The notes beneath the pieces were generated by a model, which made no database searches, was not told the origin of the DNA, and was given only the letters and a program-made list of their open reading frames with translations. From Bacteroidales bacterium (GTDB lineage Bacteria > Bacteroidota > Bacteroidia > Bacteroidales > UBA932), in the NCBI GenBank assembly GCA_017446775.1, contig JAFSQE010000032.1, positions 1 to 64,000 on the forward strand: a stretch of DNA of 64,000 nucleotides, given 5' to 3'. Numbering within the stretch: position 1 is the first letter of the stretch; every line of letters begins with the position of its first letter. This document shows positions 44,446-56,774 of the stretch, in pieces. A program made the position numbers and the translations under genes.

Positions 44446-45300
44446 TTAAGCCAACTTGCCGTTGGAGATATCCGTGAGCTCTTCTGTGATATCCTGCTGA
44501 CGCTGCTTGTTATATGTCAGCTGCAGCTGCTGGAGCAGATCCTGGGCATTGTCGCTGGCAGTCTGCATCGCAATCATGCGGCAGGCATTCTCGCTGGCAT
44601 TGCTGCTTAAAAGGGTCGCGTACATATCGGTGCGCATCGCCAGCGGGAGCAGCCTCTCCACCACCTCTGCCTCGGACGGCTCAACAATAACGTCGTCCGG
44701 CATATCATCAGCCGCTCCGGCCGCCACGCTGATCGGTAGCCAGACCGGATTGCTTACAGATTGCCGGGCAGCGCTGTGGTAATGCATATAAAGCAGCTCT
44801 ACCCGCGCCAGGCGGCCGGCCAGGAATTCATCTACAAAGAACTGCGCCATCGCAGCCATGTCGGCATATGAGAGGGCGTCGCCGGCCGATACAAAATCCG
44901 GGCACACGTCGCAGCCAGCCTTTCGCGCCATTTTGGCCACCTTCTCGCCCACCGGATACACCAAAACTTCGCTTGCTGAGCTCTCAATGTCAGAGATGCG
45001 CGCCAGCAGCGCCTTGAATATATTGGAGTTGTAGCTGCCGCAAAGGGCGGTGTTGGAAGAGAACACGACTATCGCGACCTTACCGTCAGCATCCGGACGC
45101 GCTGCCAGGGGCGATGACGCCAGGCGGTGATTCAGGCGCGAGAGGATATCGTTCAAGGCATCTTTATAGGCATCCAGCCCCGCCACCATCTTTTGCGCCT
45201 TGCGCAATTTGGCAGAGGCGACCATCTTCATCGCCTGCGTGATCTTGAGCGTACTGCGAACAGACGATATCCGGGCCTTAATCTCTTTGAGGGATGCCAT
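44446..45300 (-). CDS. atpG: ATP synthase gamma subunit
   Basis: Central rotor shaft of F1. The N-terminal MASLKEIKARISSVRSTLKI and the C-terminal helix with MIAMQTASDNAQDLLQQLQLTYNK are the two ends of the coiled-coil axle; VFSSNTALCGSYNSNIFK is the conserved middle strand. At 284 aa it is the usual size. Last gene of the atp operon. Confidence 0.95.
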   Translation of the reverse strand: MASLKEIKARISSVRSTLKITQAMKMVASAKLRKAQKMVAGLDAYKDALNDILSRLNHRLASSPLAARPDADGKVAIVVFSSNTALCGSYNSNIFKALLARISDIESSASEVLVYPVGEKVAKMARKAGCDVCPDFVSAGDALSYADMAAMAQFFVDEFLAGRLARVELLYMHYHSAARQSVSNPVWLPISVAAGAADDMPDDVIVEPSEAEVVERLLPLAMRTDMYATLLSSNASENACRMIAMQTASDNAQDLLQQLQLTYNKQRQQDITEELTDISNGKLA

Positions 45301-45313
45301 TTATCTGAACCGG

Positions 45314-46894
45314 TTATGAATTAACTATTGCATCGCATACCGCCGCGGCAGCCTGGCGGATGGAATCCTCCACCTGCGGCGTCAGTCCACTGGTGCGGAT
45401 GGTCTCCAGGGTACCGTCGCTGGCCAGGTGCTCCAGCAGCAACCGTTCGAAGTCGTTGACTCGGTCGGTTGGGATATCCTTCATAAGCGCCTTGGTACCG
45501 CAGTAAAGCACCGCCACCTGCTTCTCTACCGGCATCACGGCGTGCAGCGGCTGGATGAGCAGCCTGGTGTTCTTGCGCCCCTTGTCCAGCGTCATCATGC
45601 TTATGGCGTCCATATCGCTGCTGTATTTGCTGAACGCCTCCAGCTCGCGGTACTGCGCCTGGTCTATCTTGAGGGTGCCGGCCACCTTCTTCATCGCTTT
45701 GGTCTGGGCATTGCCGCCCACACGGGATACCGATATACCGACGTTGATGGCGGGTCGGTTGCCCTGGTTGAAGAGGTCGGTCTCAAGGAATATCTGGCCG
45801 TCGGTGATGGAGATTACGTTGGTGGGAATATATGCCGACACGTCTCCCGCCTGTGTCTCGATGATAGGGAGTGCGGTGAGCGACCCGCCCGCCTTTACGC
45901 GACCTTTCATGCTTTCCGGCAGGTCGTTCATCATCTCTGCCACCTCCTGCTGCGCGATGATCTTGGCGGCGCGCTCCAGCAGCCTCGAGTGGAGGTAGAA
46001 GATATCACCCGGATATGCCTCACGCCCCGAAGGACGCTTAAGTATAAGCGAAACCTCTCGGTAGGCCACGGCCTGCTTGGAAAGGTCGTCGTATATCACC
46101 AGGGCATGGCGCCCGGTGTCGCGGAAATACTCGCCAACGGCGGCTCCGGCAAAGGGTGCGTAGTAGCGCAGTGCAGCGCTGGTACCGGCGGTGGCGGCTA
46201 TCACTATGGTATAGTCCATCGCCTTGTGGGCACGCAGCGTCTCCACGATGGTAGCCACGGTAGATGCCTTCTGGCCAATGGCGACATAGATGCAGTACAC
46301 CGGGTCACCGTTCTCGTAACCGGCGCGCTGATTGATAATGGTATCTATGGCTATGGATGTCTTGCCGGTGACACGGTCGCCGATAATCAGCTCCCTCTGG
46401 CCGCGGCCGATAGGAATCATGGAGTCGATGGCCTTGATGCCGGTCTGCAGCGGTTCATTTACCGGCTGGCGGAAGATAACCCCCGGCGCCTTGCGCTCCA
46501 GCGGCATGCGGAACGCCTCGCCGGTGATGTCGCCACCGCCGTCCAGCGGTTCTCCCAGCGGGGTTATCACCCTGCCGAGCATCGACTCGCGCACATCGAT
46601 AGATGCCGTGCGGTATGTGCGGCGCACAATATCGCCCTCCTTCACATTGTCGCTGGAACCCAGCAGCACGGCGCCCACGTTGTCGGCTTCGAGGTTCATC
46701 ACCACCGCTTTCTCTCCGTTTTCGAACTCCAGCAGTTCACCCGCCTGGGCAGCGCTCAGCCCCCAAATGCGCACCACTCCGTCGCTCACGGTGAGCACCT
46801 CCCCCACCTCCTCTGTCCTTGCGGTGAGATCGATGCTGCGCAACTCTTCCAGCAACACTTTTGATATCTCAGAAGGTTTAATTGAATCCTCCAT
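45314..46894 (-). CDS. atpA: ATP synthase alpha subunit
   Basis: Non-catalytic nucleotide-binding subunit of F1. Walker A is [14 protein letters not shown]; the conserved [14 protein letters not shown] with the arginine finger is present. At 526 aa it is complete. It lies 13 bases before atpG and 6 bases after atpH. Confidence 0.96.
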   Translation of the reverse strand: MEDSIKPSEISKVLLEELRSIDLTARTEEVGEVLTVSDGVVRIWGLSAAQAGELLEFENGEKAVVMNLEADNVGAVLLGSSDNVKEGDIVRRTYRTASIDVRESMLGRVITPLGEPLDGGGDITGEAFRMPLERKAPGVIFRQPVNEPLQTGIKAIDSMIPIGRGQRELIIGDRVTGKTSIAIDTIINQRAGYENGDPVYCIYVAIGQKASTVATIVETLRAHKAMDYTIVIAATAGTSAALRYYAPFAGAAVGEYFRDTGRHALVIYDDLSKQAVAYREVSLILKRPSGREAYPGDIFYLHSRLLERAAKIIAQQEVAEMMNDLPESMKGRVKAGGSLTALPIIETQAGDVSAYIPTNVISITDGQIFLETDLFNQGNRPAINVGISVSRVGGNAQTKAMKKVAGTLKIDQAQYRELEAFSKYSSDMDAISMMTLDKGRKNTRLLIQPLHAVMPVEKQVAVLYCGTKALMKDIPTDRVNDFERLLLEHLASDGTLETIRTSGLTPQVEDSIRQAAAAVCDAIVNS

Positions 46895-46900
46895 AACGAC

Positions 46901-47446
46901 CTATATTATCCGTTGTTTGTTATCCGTCTCAAATACTTTCTTCAAATCGTTTATCTGGCGCTTTATGCTGGCGTCCAGACGCTTGTCGGCCACTTTGTAT
47001 ACGAACCCGCCGATAATGCCGGGATCTACCCTGACCTCTATCTCCACACTGCGGTAGTCTCCGCCCTTAAGAGTCAGCTCCCGAAGCCGCTCCAGAAGTT
47101 GTTCAGATGGCGGGGATGCCACCGTAAGGCGGGCGTCGGCTATGCCGCGGACTCTCTTGTACTCTGCTATGTAAGATGTGAGGATACGCCTCAGCGACGA
47201 CTCCCGGCGATGTGCTACCACCATTGTGAGGAACCTTTCAAAGGCAGGGCACATATCGGGCACCGCCTTGCGAAGGATATCCATCTTTGTGGCAGATGGC
47301 AACGGTTTGCCCAGATACGCCCCCAGCGCAGGGAGTGATGCCAGCATGCGGCGGGCATCCCCCAGACACGCTTCGCTCTGGGAGCACTCGCTGCTGTAGC
47401 TCTCAAGCGCCGCAGCATACCGCTTTGCAAGAAGTCCGCTGTTCAT
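46901..47446 (-). CDS. atpH: ATP synthase delta subunit
   Basis: Peripheral-stalk subunit that holds F1 to subunit b. The N-terminal SGLLAKRYAAALESYS and the C-terminal EIEVRVDPGIIGGFVYKVAD, DASIKRQINDLKKVF are typical. 181 aa. It lies between atpF and atpA in the operon. Confidence 0.93.
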   Translation of the reverse strand: MNSGLLAKRYAAALESYSSECSQSEACLGDARRMLASLPALGAYLGKPLPSATKMDILRKAVPDMCPAFERFLTMVVAHRRESSLRRILTSYIAEYKRVRGIADARLTVASPPSEQLLERLRELTLKGGDYRSVEIEVRVDPGIIGGFVYKVADKRLDASIKRQINDLKKVFETDNKQRII

Positions 47447-47452
47447 ATACCG

Positions 47453-47944
47453 CTAGTTTTGCACCTCGCCTGCCAGTATCTCCTGCAGTGTCTTCTGTGC
47501 CTGAGCGTCATCCATCTGGCCCCTCAGTATCTTGGTGGCCATCTGCATCGCAATCATGGCCACTTCGCCGCGGGCGCTGGCAAGTATCGCCTCTTTCTCT
47601 TCGCCAGCCTGTTTCTTGGCCTCTGCAATGATACGCGCCGCCTCTTCTGCGGCAGTCTCGCGGGCATCACCCACAATCTTGTCGCGGCTGGCGGCGGCAT
47701 CTTTGAGGATGTTCACCCTCTCCCGCTCGGCATCTGCGATAATCTGCTTACCCTCCTCTTCCAGGCCGGCAATGCGTGCCTCGGCGGCCCGGGCGGCGTC
47801 GAGTTGCGTATCGATATACTTTTCACGCTTCTCTACCGAGCCCAGAATCACCGGGAAGGCGAATTTGGCAAGGATGAAGAAGACCACCCCAAAGGCGATT
47901 GTCATCCAGAACAGCAACCCTGCGGATGGTGTCAAAAGTCCCAT
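47453..47944 (-). CDS. atpF: ATP synthase b subunit
   Basis: Peripheral stalk of Fo. One N-terminal membrane helix (LLFWMTIAFGVVFFILAKFA) is followed by a long charged coiled coil rich in Ala, Glu and Lys. 163 aa, usual size. It is 6 bases upstream of atpH. Confidence 0.94.
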   Translation of the reverse strand: MGLLTPSAGLLFWMTIAFGVVFFILAKFAFPVILGSVEKREKYIDTQLDAARAAEARIAGLEEEGKQIIADAERERVNILKDAAASRDKIVGDARETAAEEAARIIAEAKKQAGEEKEAILASARGEVAMIAMQMATKILRGQMDDAQAQKTLQEILAGEVQN

Positions 47945-47962
47945 AACCTGTCGGAAGCGGTT

Positions 47963-48175
47963 TTAGAGCGCCATAAGGCAGACCACCACTGCGAAGAGCG
48001 ATACACCCTCTATCAGCGCAGCCACGATGATCATAGATGTACGGATGTTACCGGCACTCTCCGGCTGGCGGGCGATAGCCTCCATAGCAGATTTACCGAT
48101 TTTACCGATGCCCCATGCGGCAGCGAAAACGCACAATGCTGCACCTATTGCGGCAGCCAATTTAGCAAATTCCAT
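47963..48175 (-). CDS. atpE: ATP synthase c subunit
   Basis: Two membrane helices with the loop AIARQPE form the rotor ring unit. The ion-binding carboxylate is the Glu in AALIEGVSLFAVVV. The residue after it is Gly, not the Ser/Thr of sodium-type rings, so proton coupling is more likely. 70 aa. Confidence 0.95.
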   Translation of the reverse strand: MEFAKLAAAIGAALCVFAAAWGIGKIGKSAMEAIARQPESAGNIRTSMIIVAALIEGVSLFAVVVCLMAL

Positions 48176-48211
48176 AGTTACTTTTTATTAATGGTTTATA
48201 AATTATCATTT

Positions 48212-49251
48212 CTAATGTTCTTGTGCCAGGCCAATAAACACGGCCGAAAGCATGGTGAATACATAGGCCTGGAGAAATGCCACCAGCAGTTCCAGGCAGT
48301 TCATAAATATCATAAACAGCAGCGCCACCACCGTCATAGAGCCATTCAGCGCCGCACCCATGTGTGCGGTGAGGAATATCATGCAGCAAAGGCTCAGGAT
48401 GATGGAGTGCCCTGCAAAGATGTTTGCGAAAAGACGCATCATCAGCGCAAAGGGCTTGGTGATTATACCCACAAGCTCTATTACCGGCATCAGTGGTATC
48501 GCCTTCAGAAACAGAGGCACATCCGGCCAGAAGATTTCCTTGTAATAGTGCTTGCTTCCAAACAGATTCACCGCCAGCATGGTCATCACCGCCATGAACA
48601 ATGTGACGCTTATGTTACCCGTAACGTTCGCCCCACCCGGGAATATGGGTATCAGGCCCAGCAGGTTGGTGATGAATATAAAGAAGAAGGCGGTGAGAAG
48701 ATAGGGCGCAAACTTGCGGTAATTGTGACCCACGCAGGGCTTTATCACACTGCCCATTATGGAATCGATGAGCCACTCCAGCAGCCCCGCCAGCCCCCTG
48801 GGGCAATAGTCCACCTCGTCCCGTTTCTTATAGGCACGTGCCGCCACCAGAAACAGTATCATCACCACCAGCATGGAGAATATCGCCCCGCAGGCGGTCT
48901 TGGTAAGCGAAAGGTCTAACGGACGCCTCTGCTGCCCGCCGACATCTTCTACTATCTTGTCTTTATATTTGCCCTCGTGGGCTATGTAAAGGCCGTTGTA
49001 GCTGCCTCCGTGGCAGATCTTGTTTGAAGAGAAGATATGCCAGCCGGTAGAAGAGCGCACAATCACCGGTAACGGAACCGTTAGCTCGTGCCCCTTGACG
49101 GTGACGATATGCCACTCGTAGGAATCGGCCAGATGCTCCATCACCAGCTCTTTTGGGCTGAAGCTATCGCCGTCGTGGCCCGACGCCGCCATCGGCTGCG
49201 GTGCGGCAAGCATCAGCAGCGCGGCAAAAACCATTATGACGGTACGGCGCA

Positions 49252-49255
<4 letters not shown>
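48212..49255 (-). CDS. atpB: ATP synthase a subunit
   Basis: Fo proton-channel subunit. A cleavable-looking N-terminal signal (VFAALLMLAAPQPMAASG) and a periplasmic domain of about 100 residues precede the membrane part, as in other Bacteroidetes. The essential arginine is in FALMMRLFANIFAGHSI. 347 aa. Its start overlaps the atpC stop (ATGA). Confidence 0.94.
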
Positions 49256-51625
<2,370 letters not shown>

Positions 51626-51628
51626 GAT

Positions 51629-52174
51629 TTATTCTTTTTCGCTGTAATCAAAGCATCCGCCGGTTCCGTCGTCGAACCAGGCCTTGTATTTCATATAGCC
51701 CTGTGCATTGTTGTGCGCCATCTCGGCAATCTTCTCGCTGCCCGGTTTCACCTGCTTTGCTGGGATGCCGGCATACACGCCCGGCTCCAGCACCTGGCCC
51801 GACAGAACCACCGCGCCTGCGGCGATAATAGTATTGTCAGGAATAATGGCGTTGTCCATCAGTATGGCGCCCATCCCCACCAGCACGTTGTTGCCCACCT
51901 TGGCCCCGTGGATCACCGCGTTGTGCCCTACAGAGACGTCGTTGCCGATTTCAACCACGCTGCGCTTGTGAAGCGTGTGCAGCACCGCGCCGTCCTGAAT
52001 ATTCACCCTGTCGCCCATTATAATCGGGTTAACATCGCCCCGCAGCACGGCAGAATACCATATACTGCAGTCGTCTCCCATCACCACGTCCCCAATCACG
52101 GCGGCATTCTCTGCCAGGAAACATCTCTTGCCGAATTTGGGCATGACCCCGTTGAGCTCCCTTACAATCGACAT
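51629..52174 (-). CDS. gamma-carbonic anhydrase-like hexapeptide protein
   Basis: A left-handed beta-helix made of hexapeptide repeats (e.g. NAAVIGDVVMGDDCSIWYSAV) with the metal histidines in AVLHTLHK and GHNAVIHGA. 181 aa, of the YrdA/CaiE kind. It is the first gene of the run that continues into dNK and atpD-G. Confidence 0.9.
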   Translation of the reverse strand: MSIVRELNGVMPKFGKRCFLAENAAVIGDVVMGDDCSIWYSAVLRGDVNPIIMGDRVNIQDGAVLHTLHKRSVVEIGNDVSVGHNAVIHGAKVGNNVLVGMGAILMDNAIIPDNTIIAAGAVVLSGQVLEPGVYAGIPAKQVKPGSEKIAEMAHNNAQGYMKYKAWFDDGTGGCFDYSEKE

Positions 52175-52197
52175 AATAATCGTAAAAGTTAATCATG

Positions 52198-52229
52198 CAA
52201 ATTTACAAAAATTAAACTTACCTTTACAA
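52198..52229 (-). promoter_or_regulatory. promoter for the gamma-CA/dNK/atp gene run
   Basis: On the minus strand TTG (52227-52229), a 21-base spacer and TAAATTTG (52198-52205) match the Bacteroidetes consensus. The start codon lies 24 bases downstream. No terminator is visible between here and atpG, so this promoter could serve the whole run. Confidence 0.6.
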
Positions 52230-52262
52230 GGTCAAACAATACGTTTTGAACATGTTTTTAAT

Positions 52263-53777
52263 ATGGTTCTGAAGAGACTTAGAATAACCCTGGCAGTGCT
52301 GTTCTTTGCCGGGATTACGCTTTTGCTGCTGGATTTTACCGGGGCGCTGCACCTGTGGCTGGGATGGATGGCGAAGATTCAGTTTCTCCCCGCTGTGATG
52401 GCTTTGAACGTGGCGGTAATCGCCGTTTTGATTTTACTCACGCTGCTGTTTGGCCGCATATACTGTTCTGTTATATGCCCGCTGGGTGTATTCCAGGACG
52501 GCGTGGCGCACCTAAGGGTAAAAAACCTCCGACGCCGCGGTAACCGCAGGCCATACGGCCACAGCAAAGAGAAAAAGTGGCTCCGCTACACAGTATGGGT
52601 CATCTTTGCGGCCGCGCTTGTTATCGGCGTTCAGGCGCTGGTGGCGCTGCTGGCTCCATACAGCGCGTGGGGCCGCATAGTGCAGAACCTCTTCCAGCCG
52701 ATATACATCTGGGGCAACAACCTGCTGGCCGCCATTGCAGAAAGGGCGGACAGCTACGCCTTCTACAGCCGCGAGGTGTGGATGCGCAGCCTGCCGACAT
52801 TCATCATAGCCGCCGTAACGCTGGTGGCGATAGTCGTTTTGGCATGGCGCGGCGGCCGTACCTATTGCAACACCATCTGCCCGGTGGGCACAACGCTAAG
52901 CTTCTTCTCCCGCTTTGCGATGTTCCGCCCGGTAATCGACACAGAAAAGTGCCGCAACTGCAAGGTGTGCGAGCACAACTGCAAGGCGTCGTGCATCGAT
53001 ATCGATAACCACAAGATAGATTATTCGCGCTGTGTGGATTGCTTCAACTGCCTGGACGATTGCAAGTTCGGTGCGCTTAAATACCGGTTCGCCTGGGGTC
53101 GGACTGCAAAAGAAGATTCTCCTGCGGCGGAATCAGCCACCGGGTCTTCAGCCACCGGGCCGAACGCCCGCCGCGCATTCATCACCGGCGCAGCCCTGGC
53201 CGCAGGCAGCATCGCCTTAAGCGCCCAGGAGAAAAAGACCGACGGAGGCCTGGCGCATATTATCGACAAGAAATCACCGGAGCGCGAAGTGCCCCTGACC
53301 CCGCCCGGCAGCAAGAGCGTCAGGGACTTTTACAGCCGCTGCACCGCCTGCCAGTTGTGCGTGGCGGGCTGTCCCAACAACGTGCTGCGTCCCAGCGCCA
53401 CTTTAGAGCACCTGATGCAACCGGAGATGTCGTTTGAGAAGGGTTACTGCCGTCCGGAGTGCACCCGCTGCAGCGAGCTCTGCCCCACCGGCGCCATTGT
53501 TCAAATTACCCGGGAAGAGAAAACCCGCTACCATATCGGTCTGGCGCATATCAACCGGGAGCTGTGCGTGGCAGAAAGCGGCACCCACTGCAACAATTGC
53601 GCCCGCCACTGCCCCACCGCCGCCATAGAGATGATTCCGGACGGATCGGAAACAATCCACCGTCCCGTAATAAACGAGAACCTGTGCATCGGTTGCGGCG
53701 CTTGCGAAAACCTCTGCCCGGTGCGCCCCATAAGCGCCATCACCGTAAACGGGCGGCATAACCACATAATGGAATAA
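52263..53777 (+). CDS. NapH-NapG-like iron-sulfur membrane protein
   Basis: The N-terminal 280 residues are a NapH/CcoG-like membrane domain with about four helices and two ferredoxin-type cysteine sets (CRNCKVCEHNCKASC, CVDCFNCLDDCKFGA), plus two CxxxCP motifs (IYCSVICPLG, YCNTICPVG). Around residue 302 a twin-arginine-like stretch RRAFITGAALAAGSIAL occurs inside the chain. A NapG-like ferredoxin part follows with four more cysteine sets (CTACQLCVAGCP, CTRCSELCP, CNNCARHCP, CIGCGACENLCP). It probably moves electrons across the membrane from the quinone pool to a periplasmic enzyme. ATG 52263 is chosen; 504 aa. The Fe-S aldo/keto reductase gene follows by 2 bases and is a likely partner. Confidence 0.85.
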   Translation: MVLKRLRITLAVLFFAGITLLLLDFTGALHLWLGWMAKIQFLPAVMALNVAVIAVLILLTLLFGRIYCSVICPLGVFQDGVAHLRVKNLRRRGNRRPYGHSKEKKWLRYTVWVIFAAALVIGVQALVALLAPYSAWGRIVQNLFQPIYIWGNNLLAAIAERADSYAFYSREVWMRSLPTFIIAAVTLVAIVVLAWRGGRTYCNTICPVGTTLSFFSRFAMFRPVIDTEKCRNCKVCEHNCKASCIDIDNHKIDYSRCVDCFNCLDDCKFGALKYRFAWGRTAKEDSPAAESATGSSATGPNARRAFITGAALAAGSIALSAQEKKTDGGLAHIIDKKSPEREVPLTPPGSKSVRDFYSRCTACQLCVAGCPNNVLRPSATLEHLMQPEMSFEKGYCRPECTRCSELCPTGAIVQITREEKTRYHIGLAHINRELCVAESGTHCNNCARHCPTAAIEMIPDGSETIHRPVINENLCIGCGACENLCPVRPISAITVNGRHNHIME

Positions 53778-53779
53778 CC

Positions 53780-55114
53780 ATGGACCGAAGAGATTTTATA
53801 AAGATATCGGGTGCTGCAACCCTTGCCGCCGCTGCCGGCTGCGCCCCCGGCAAAACAGAGAAGAACCACTCCGCCCCCGGGCAGATGGAATACCGCACCA
53901 ATCCCGCCAACGGCGACAAAATTTCGCTGCTGGGATATGGCTGCATGCGCTGGCCCATGATAGACAAGGAGGGCGGACAGGTGATAGACCAGGCTGCCGT
54001 GAACGAGCTGGTGGACTATGCAATGGCTCACGGCATCAACTACTTTGACACCTCCCCCGCCTACCTGCAGGGTCAGTCGGAGAAGGCGGCCGGAATAGCC
54101 CTTGCAAAATATCCACGCGACAGCTATTACCTGGCCACGAAGCTTTCCAACTTCAGGGTTTTTGACAAAGAGGCATCGCTGGCCCTGTACAGGGACTCTT
54201 TCAGGCAGCTCAACACAGATTACTTTGACTACTATCTGCTGCACAACATCGGCCGCAACATGGAGTCGTTCAACGCCCGTTACATAGAAAACGGCATGCT
54301 CGATTTTGTGAAGGCAGAACGAGCTGCGGGCCGCATCCGCAACCTGGGCTTCTCTTTCCACGGCATCCGGGAGATGTTCGACCACTTCTTACAGATGCAC
54401 GACAGCGGAGAAGTCCACTGGGACTTCTGTCAGATACAGATGAACTACAAGGACTGGACCCACGCCGACCCCACACGTAACGTGAACGCCGACTATCTGT
54501 ACGAAGAGCTGGACAGGCGCGAAATCCCCATCGTGATTATGGAACCGTTGCTGGGCGGCCGTCTGGCCGGCGTTCCCGACGGTATCGCAAAGCAGATGAA
54601 ACAGCGCGAGCCAGACAGATCGGTGGCATCGTGGGCGTTCCGTTTCTGCGGCAGCTACCCCCGCGTGCTCTGCATCCTGAGCGGCATGGCCTCCATGGAC
54701 CCGCTGCTGGACAACCTGGACACCTTCACGGATTTCAAGCCTCTGAATCAGGAGGAGCTTGACTTTCTGGAGCGCATGGCAAAGTGGATGGAAGATTACC
54801 CGATAGTGAACTGCAACTACTGCAACTATTGCATGCCGTGCCCCTGGGGCGTTGACATCCCCGGGATATTCCGTCACTACAACGATGCCATAACCACCGG
54901 CCTCTACCCGCAGACCCAGCAGCAGAAAGACTACAAAAAGCTCAAACGGGCCTTTCTGGTGGGCTACGACCGCGCTATGGATAGCATCCGCCAGGCCGAC
55001 CACTGCATCCGCTGCCGGGAGTGCCTGGACCACTGCCCCCAGAGCATATCCATCCCCCGCGAACTGAGCCGGATAGACAGATATATAGAGAGCCTCAAAC
55101 AAGATACACTGTAA
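53780..55114 (+). CDS. aldo/keto reductase with C-terminal iron-sulfur domain
   Basis: A Tat-like signal with a lipobox (DRRDFIKISGAATLAAAAGC) suggests an exported lipoprotein. The aldo/keto reductase barrel begins ISLLGYGCMRWPMID, with FDTSPAYLQGQSE at the active-site tyrosine and a conserved lysine in YLATKLSNF. The C-terminus has cysteines in CNYCNYCMPCPWG and a complete ferredoxin-type set CIRCRECLDHCP. 444 aa. It follows the polyferredoxin gene by 2 bases, so both may form one electron-transfer unit. Confidence 0.85.
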   Translation: MDRRDFIKISGAATLAAAAGCAPGKTEKNHSAPGQMEYRTNPANGDKISLLGYGCMRWPMIDKEGGQVIDQAAVNELVDYAMAHGINYFDTSPAYLQGQSEKAAGIALAKYPRDSYYLATKLSNFRVFDKEASLALYRDSFRQLNTDYFDYYLLHNIGRNMESFNARYIENGMLDFVKAERAAGRIRNLGFSFHGIREMFDHFLQMHDSGEVHWDFCQIQMNYKDWTHADPTRNVNADYLYEELDRREIPIVIMEPLLGGRLAGVPDGIAKQMKQREPDRSVASWAFRFCGSYPRVLCILSGMASMDPLLDNLDTFTDFKPLNQEELDFLERMAKWMEDYPIVNCNYCNYCMPCPWGVDIPGIFRHYNDAITTGLYPQTQQQKDYKKLKRAFLVGYDRAMDSIRQADHCIRCRECLDHCPQSISIPRELSRIDRYIESLKQDTL

Positions 55115-55120
55115 TCAGGC

Positions 55121-56017
55121 ATGGAACGGACAAAGGAGCTGACACGGGTCACGCTGCTAGGCAGCGCGGGGAACTTTCTGCTGACAGCATTCAAGTTTGC
55201 GGCGGGTATCCTGGGCCACAGTTCCGCCATGATTGCCGATGCCGTACACTCCCTTTCTGACTTTGTCACCGACCTTATCGTACTGGTATTCATCCGTATC
55301 GGCGCAAAGCCGCAGGATAAGTCGCACGATTACGGCCACGGCAAGTTTGAAACTCTCGCCACCCTGTTCGTTTCGCTCGCCCTGGTGGCCGCCGCAATCG
55401 GCATCATCGGCTCCGGAGCTGTGAAGTTTGCACGCTGGCTGCGCGGCGAAACGCTGGTGATGCCGGGCAGGCTGGCGCTCTGGGCAGCCCTGATATCGAT
55501 CGTGGTAAAAGAGATTTTGTACCGGTACACCATCTCGCGCGGCAAGGCTTTGGGCTCTGCCGCGGTGGTGGCCAACGCCTGGCATCACCGCAGTGACGCC
55601 CTCTCGTCGGTTGGGGCCGCCATCGGTATCGGCGGCGCGCTGCTGCTGGGCCAGAAATGGGCCGTGCTTGACCCGCTGGCATCCATAGTGGTTGGCGCCA
55701 TGCTGATAAAAGTAGCATGGGAACTGCTTCGCACCAGCACCGGAGAACTTACCGACGAATCGCTCCCTGCAGAAACCGAGCGGGAAATCGAGGATATCAT
55801 ACACTCCTTCCCCGATGTCAGCGAGCCGCACAACCTGCGCACCCGCCGCATCGGAAACCGCATCGCGATAGAGGCGCACGTCCGCATGGACGGCAGCCGC
55901 ACACTTGCCGACGCCCACGAACGGGTCAGCGATATAGAGCGCAAAATCAAACAGCGCTTCGGAAAAGAGACGCTGGTAACGATTCACATGGAGCCCCGCT
56001 CCCAAAAATCTGAATGA
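55121..56017 (+). CDS. cation diffusion facilitator transporter
   Basis: Metal/proton antiporter of the inner membrane, usually exporting Zn, Fe or Mn. Metal sites DAVHSLSDFVTD and AWHHRSDALSS each have the HxxxD pair, HDYGHGKFE is the conserved cytoplasmic loop, and a C-terminal ferredoxin-like cytoplasmic domain follows. 298 aa, with up to six helices. It begins 6 bases after the reductase gene but is functionally unlike it. Confidence 0.9.
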   Translation: MERTKELTRVTLLGSAGNFLLTAFKFAAGILGHSSAMIADAVHSLSDFVTDLIVLVFIRIGAKPQDKSHDYGHGKFETLATLFVSLALVAAAIGIIGSGAVKFARWLRGETLVMPGRLALWAALISIVVKEILYRYTISRGKALGSAAVVANAWHHRSDALSSVGAAIGIGGALLLGQKWAVLDPLASIVVGAMLIKVAWELLRTSTGELTDESLPAETEREIEDIIHSFPDVSEPHNLRTRRIGNRIAIEAHVRMDGSRTLADAHERVSDIERKIKQRFGKETLVTIHMEPRSQKSE

Positions 56018-56737
56018 CTACCTGCGGAACAGCGCGCAGGTGATGGCGGTGGCGATGGCCACGTTTAGCGACTCGCTGCCGGAATTCTCGCGCGGATATG
56101 GCGGGATATAGAGCCGGGAGGTGACTTTGGCGGCCATTTCCCTGCCGATTCCGTTGGATTCAGAACCCATAACGATAAGTCCGCTTGAGCAAAGATCCTC
56201 TCGGTAGATATCCTTCCCGTCCAGGAAAGTTCCGTAGACCGGCATCCCCGCCGCCGTGAAACGCTCTGCCACGGCGGGCAAATCGCAATAAATAACCTTG
56301 CGGCGGAATATCGCACCCATGGTGGCCTGAACCGCCTTGGGGTTAAAAATCTCCACCGTATCCTGCGAAGCGAAAATCGCGTCGATGCCAAACCAGTCGG
56401 CAATACGCACTATCGTGCCAAGGTTGCCGGGGTCGCGTACGCAATCCAGCGCCAGGCACAGAGGCCGCGAAGCAATCAGGGAGGCTATTTCTCCGGCATC
56501 CGGGACTTCCGGCATCCGCACCACGGCCAGCGCCGGGGATGGCGAACTCAGCTGCGAGATGCGCTCCATCGCCTCCTGCCCGATATCCTCTGTGCGGTAC
56601 ACCGCCTCCACTTCAAAACCGCTGGCCAGGGCCTCGGCAACCATCTTCTCCCCCTCTACCAGGAACACTCCGCACTGCTGCCGCTGCTTTTTATCGTGCA
56701 AAGCACGAATCCTTTTTATCTCTGCCTTTGAAATCAT
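56018..56737 (-). CDS. TrmH/SpoU-family RNA methyltransferase
   Basis: 2'-O-ribose methyltransferase of the SPOUT class. Motif 1 is DCVRDPGNLGTIVRIAD, motif 2 LIVMGSESNGIGREM and motif 3 SGSESLNVAIATAITC; the N-terminal part (EIKRIRALHDKKQRQQCGVF) is the RNA-binding extension. 239 aa from ATG 56737. Target (rRNA or tRNA) unknown. It is divergent from the Omp85 gene. Confidence 0.9.
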   Translation of the reverse strand: MISKAEIKRIRALHDKKQRQQCGVFLVEGEKMVAEALASGFEVEAVYRTEDIGQEAMERISQLSSPSPALAVVRMPEVPDAGEIASLIASRPLCLALDCVRDPGNLGTIVRIADWFGIDAIFASQDTVEIFNPKAVQATMGAIFRRKVIYCDLPAVAERFTAAGMPVYGTFLDGKDIYREDLCSSGLIVMGSESNGIGREMAAKVTSRLYIPPYPRENSGSESLNVAIATAITCALFRR

Positions 56738-56774
56738 ACACAAAAATAATTAAATTTGCATAATTTGGCTAACG

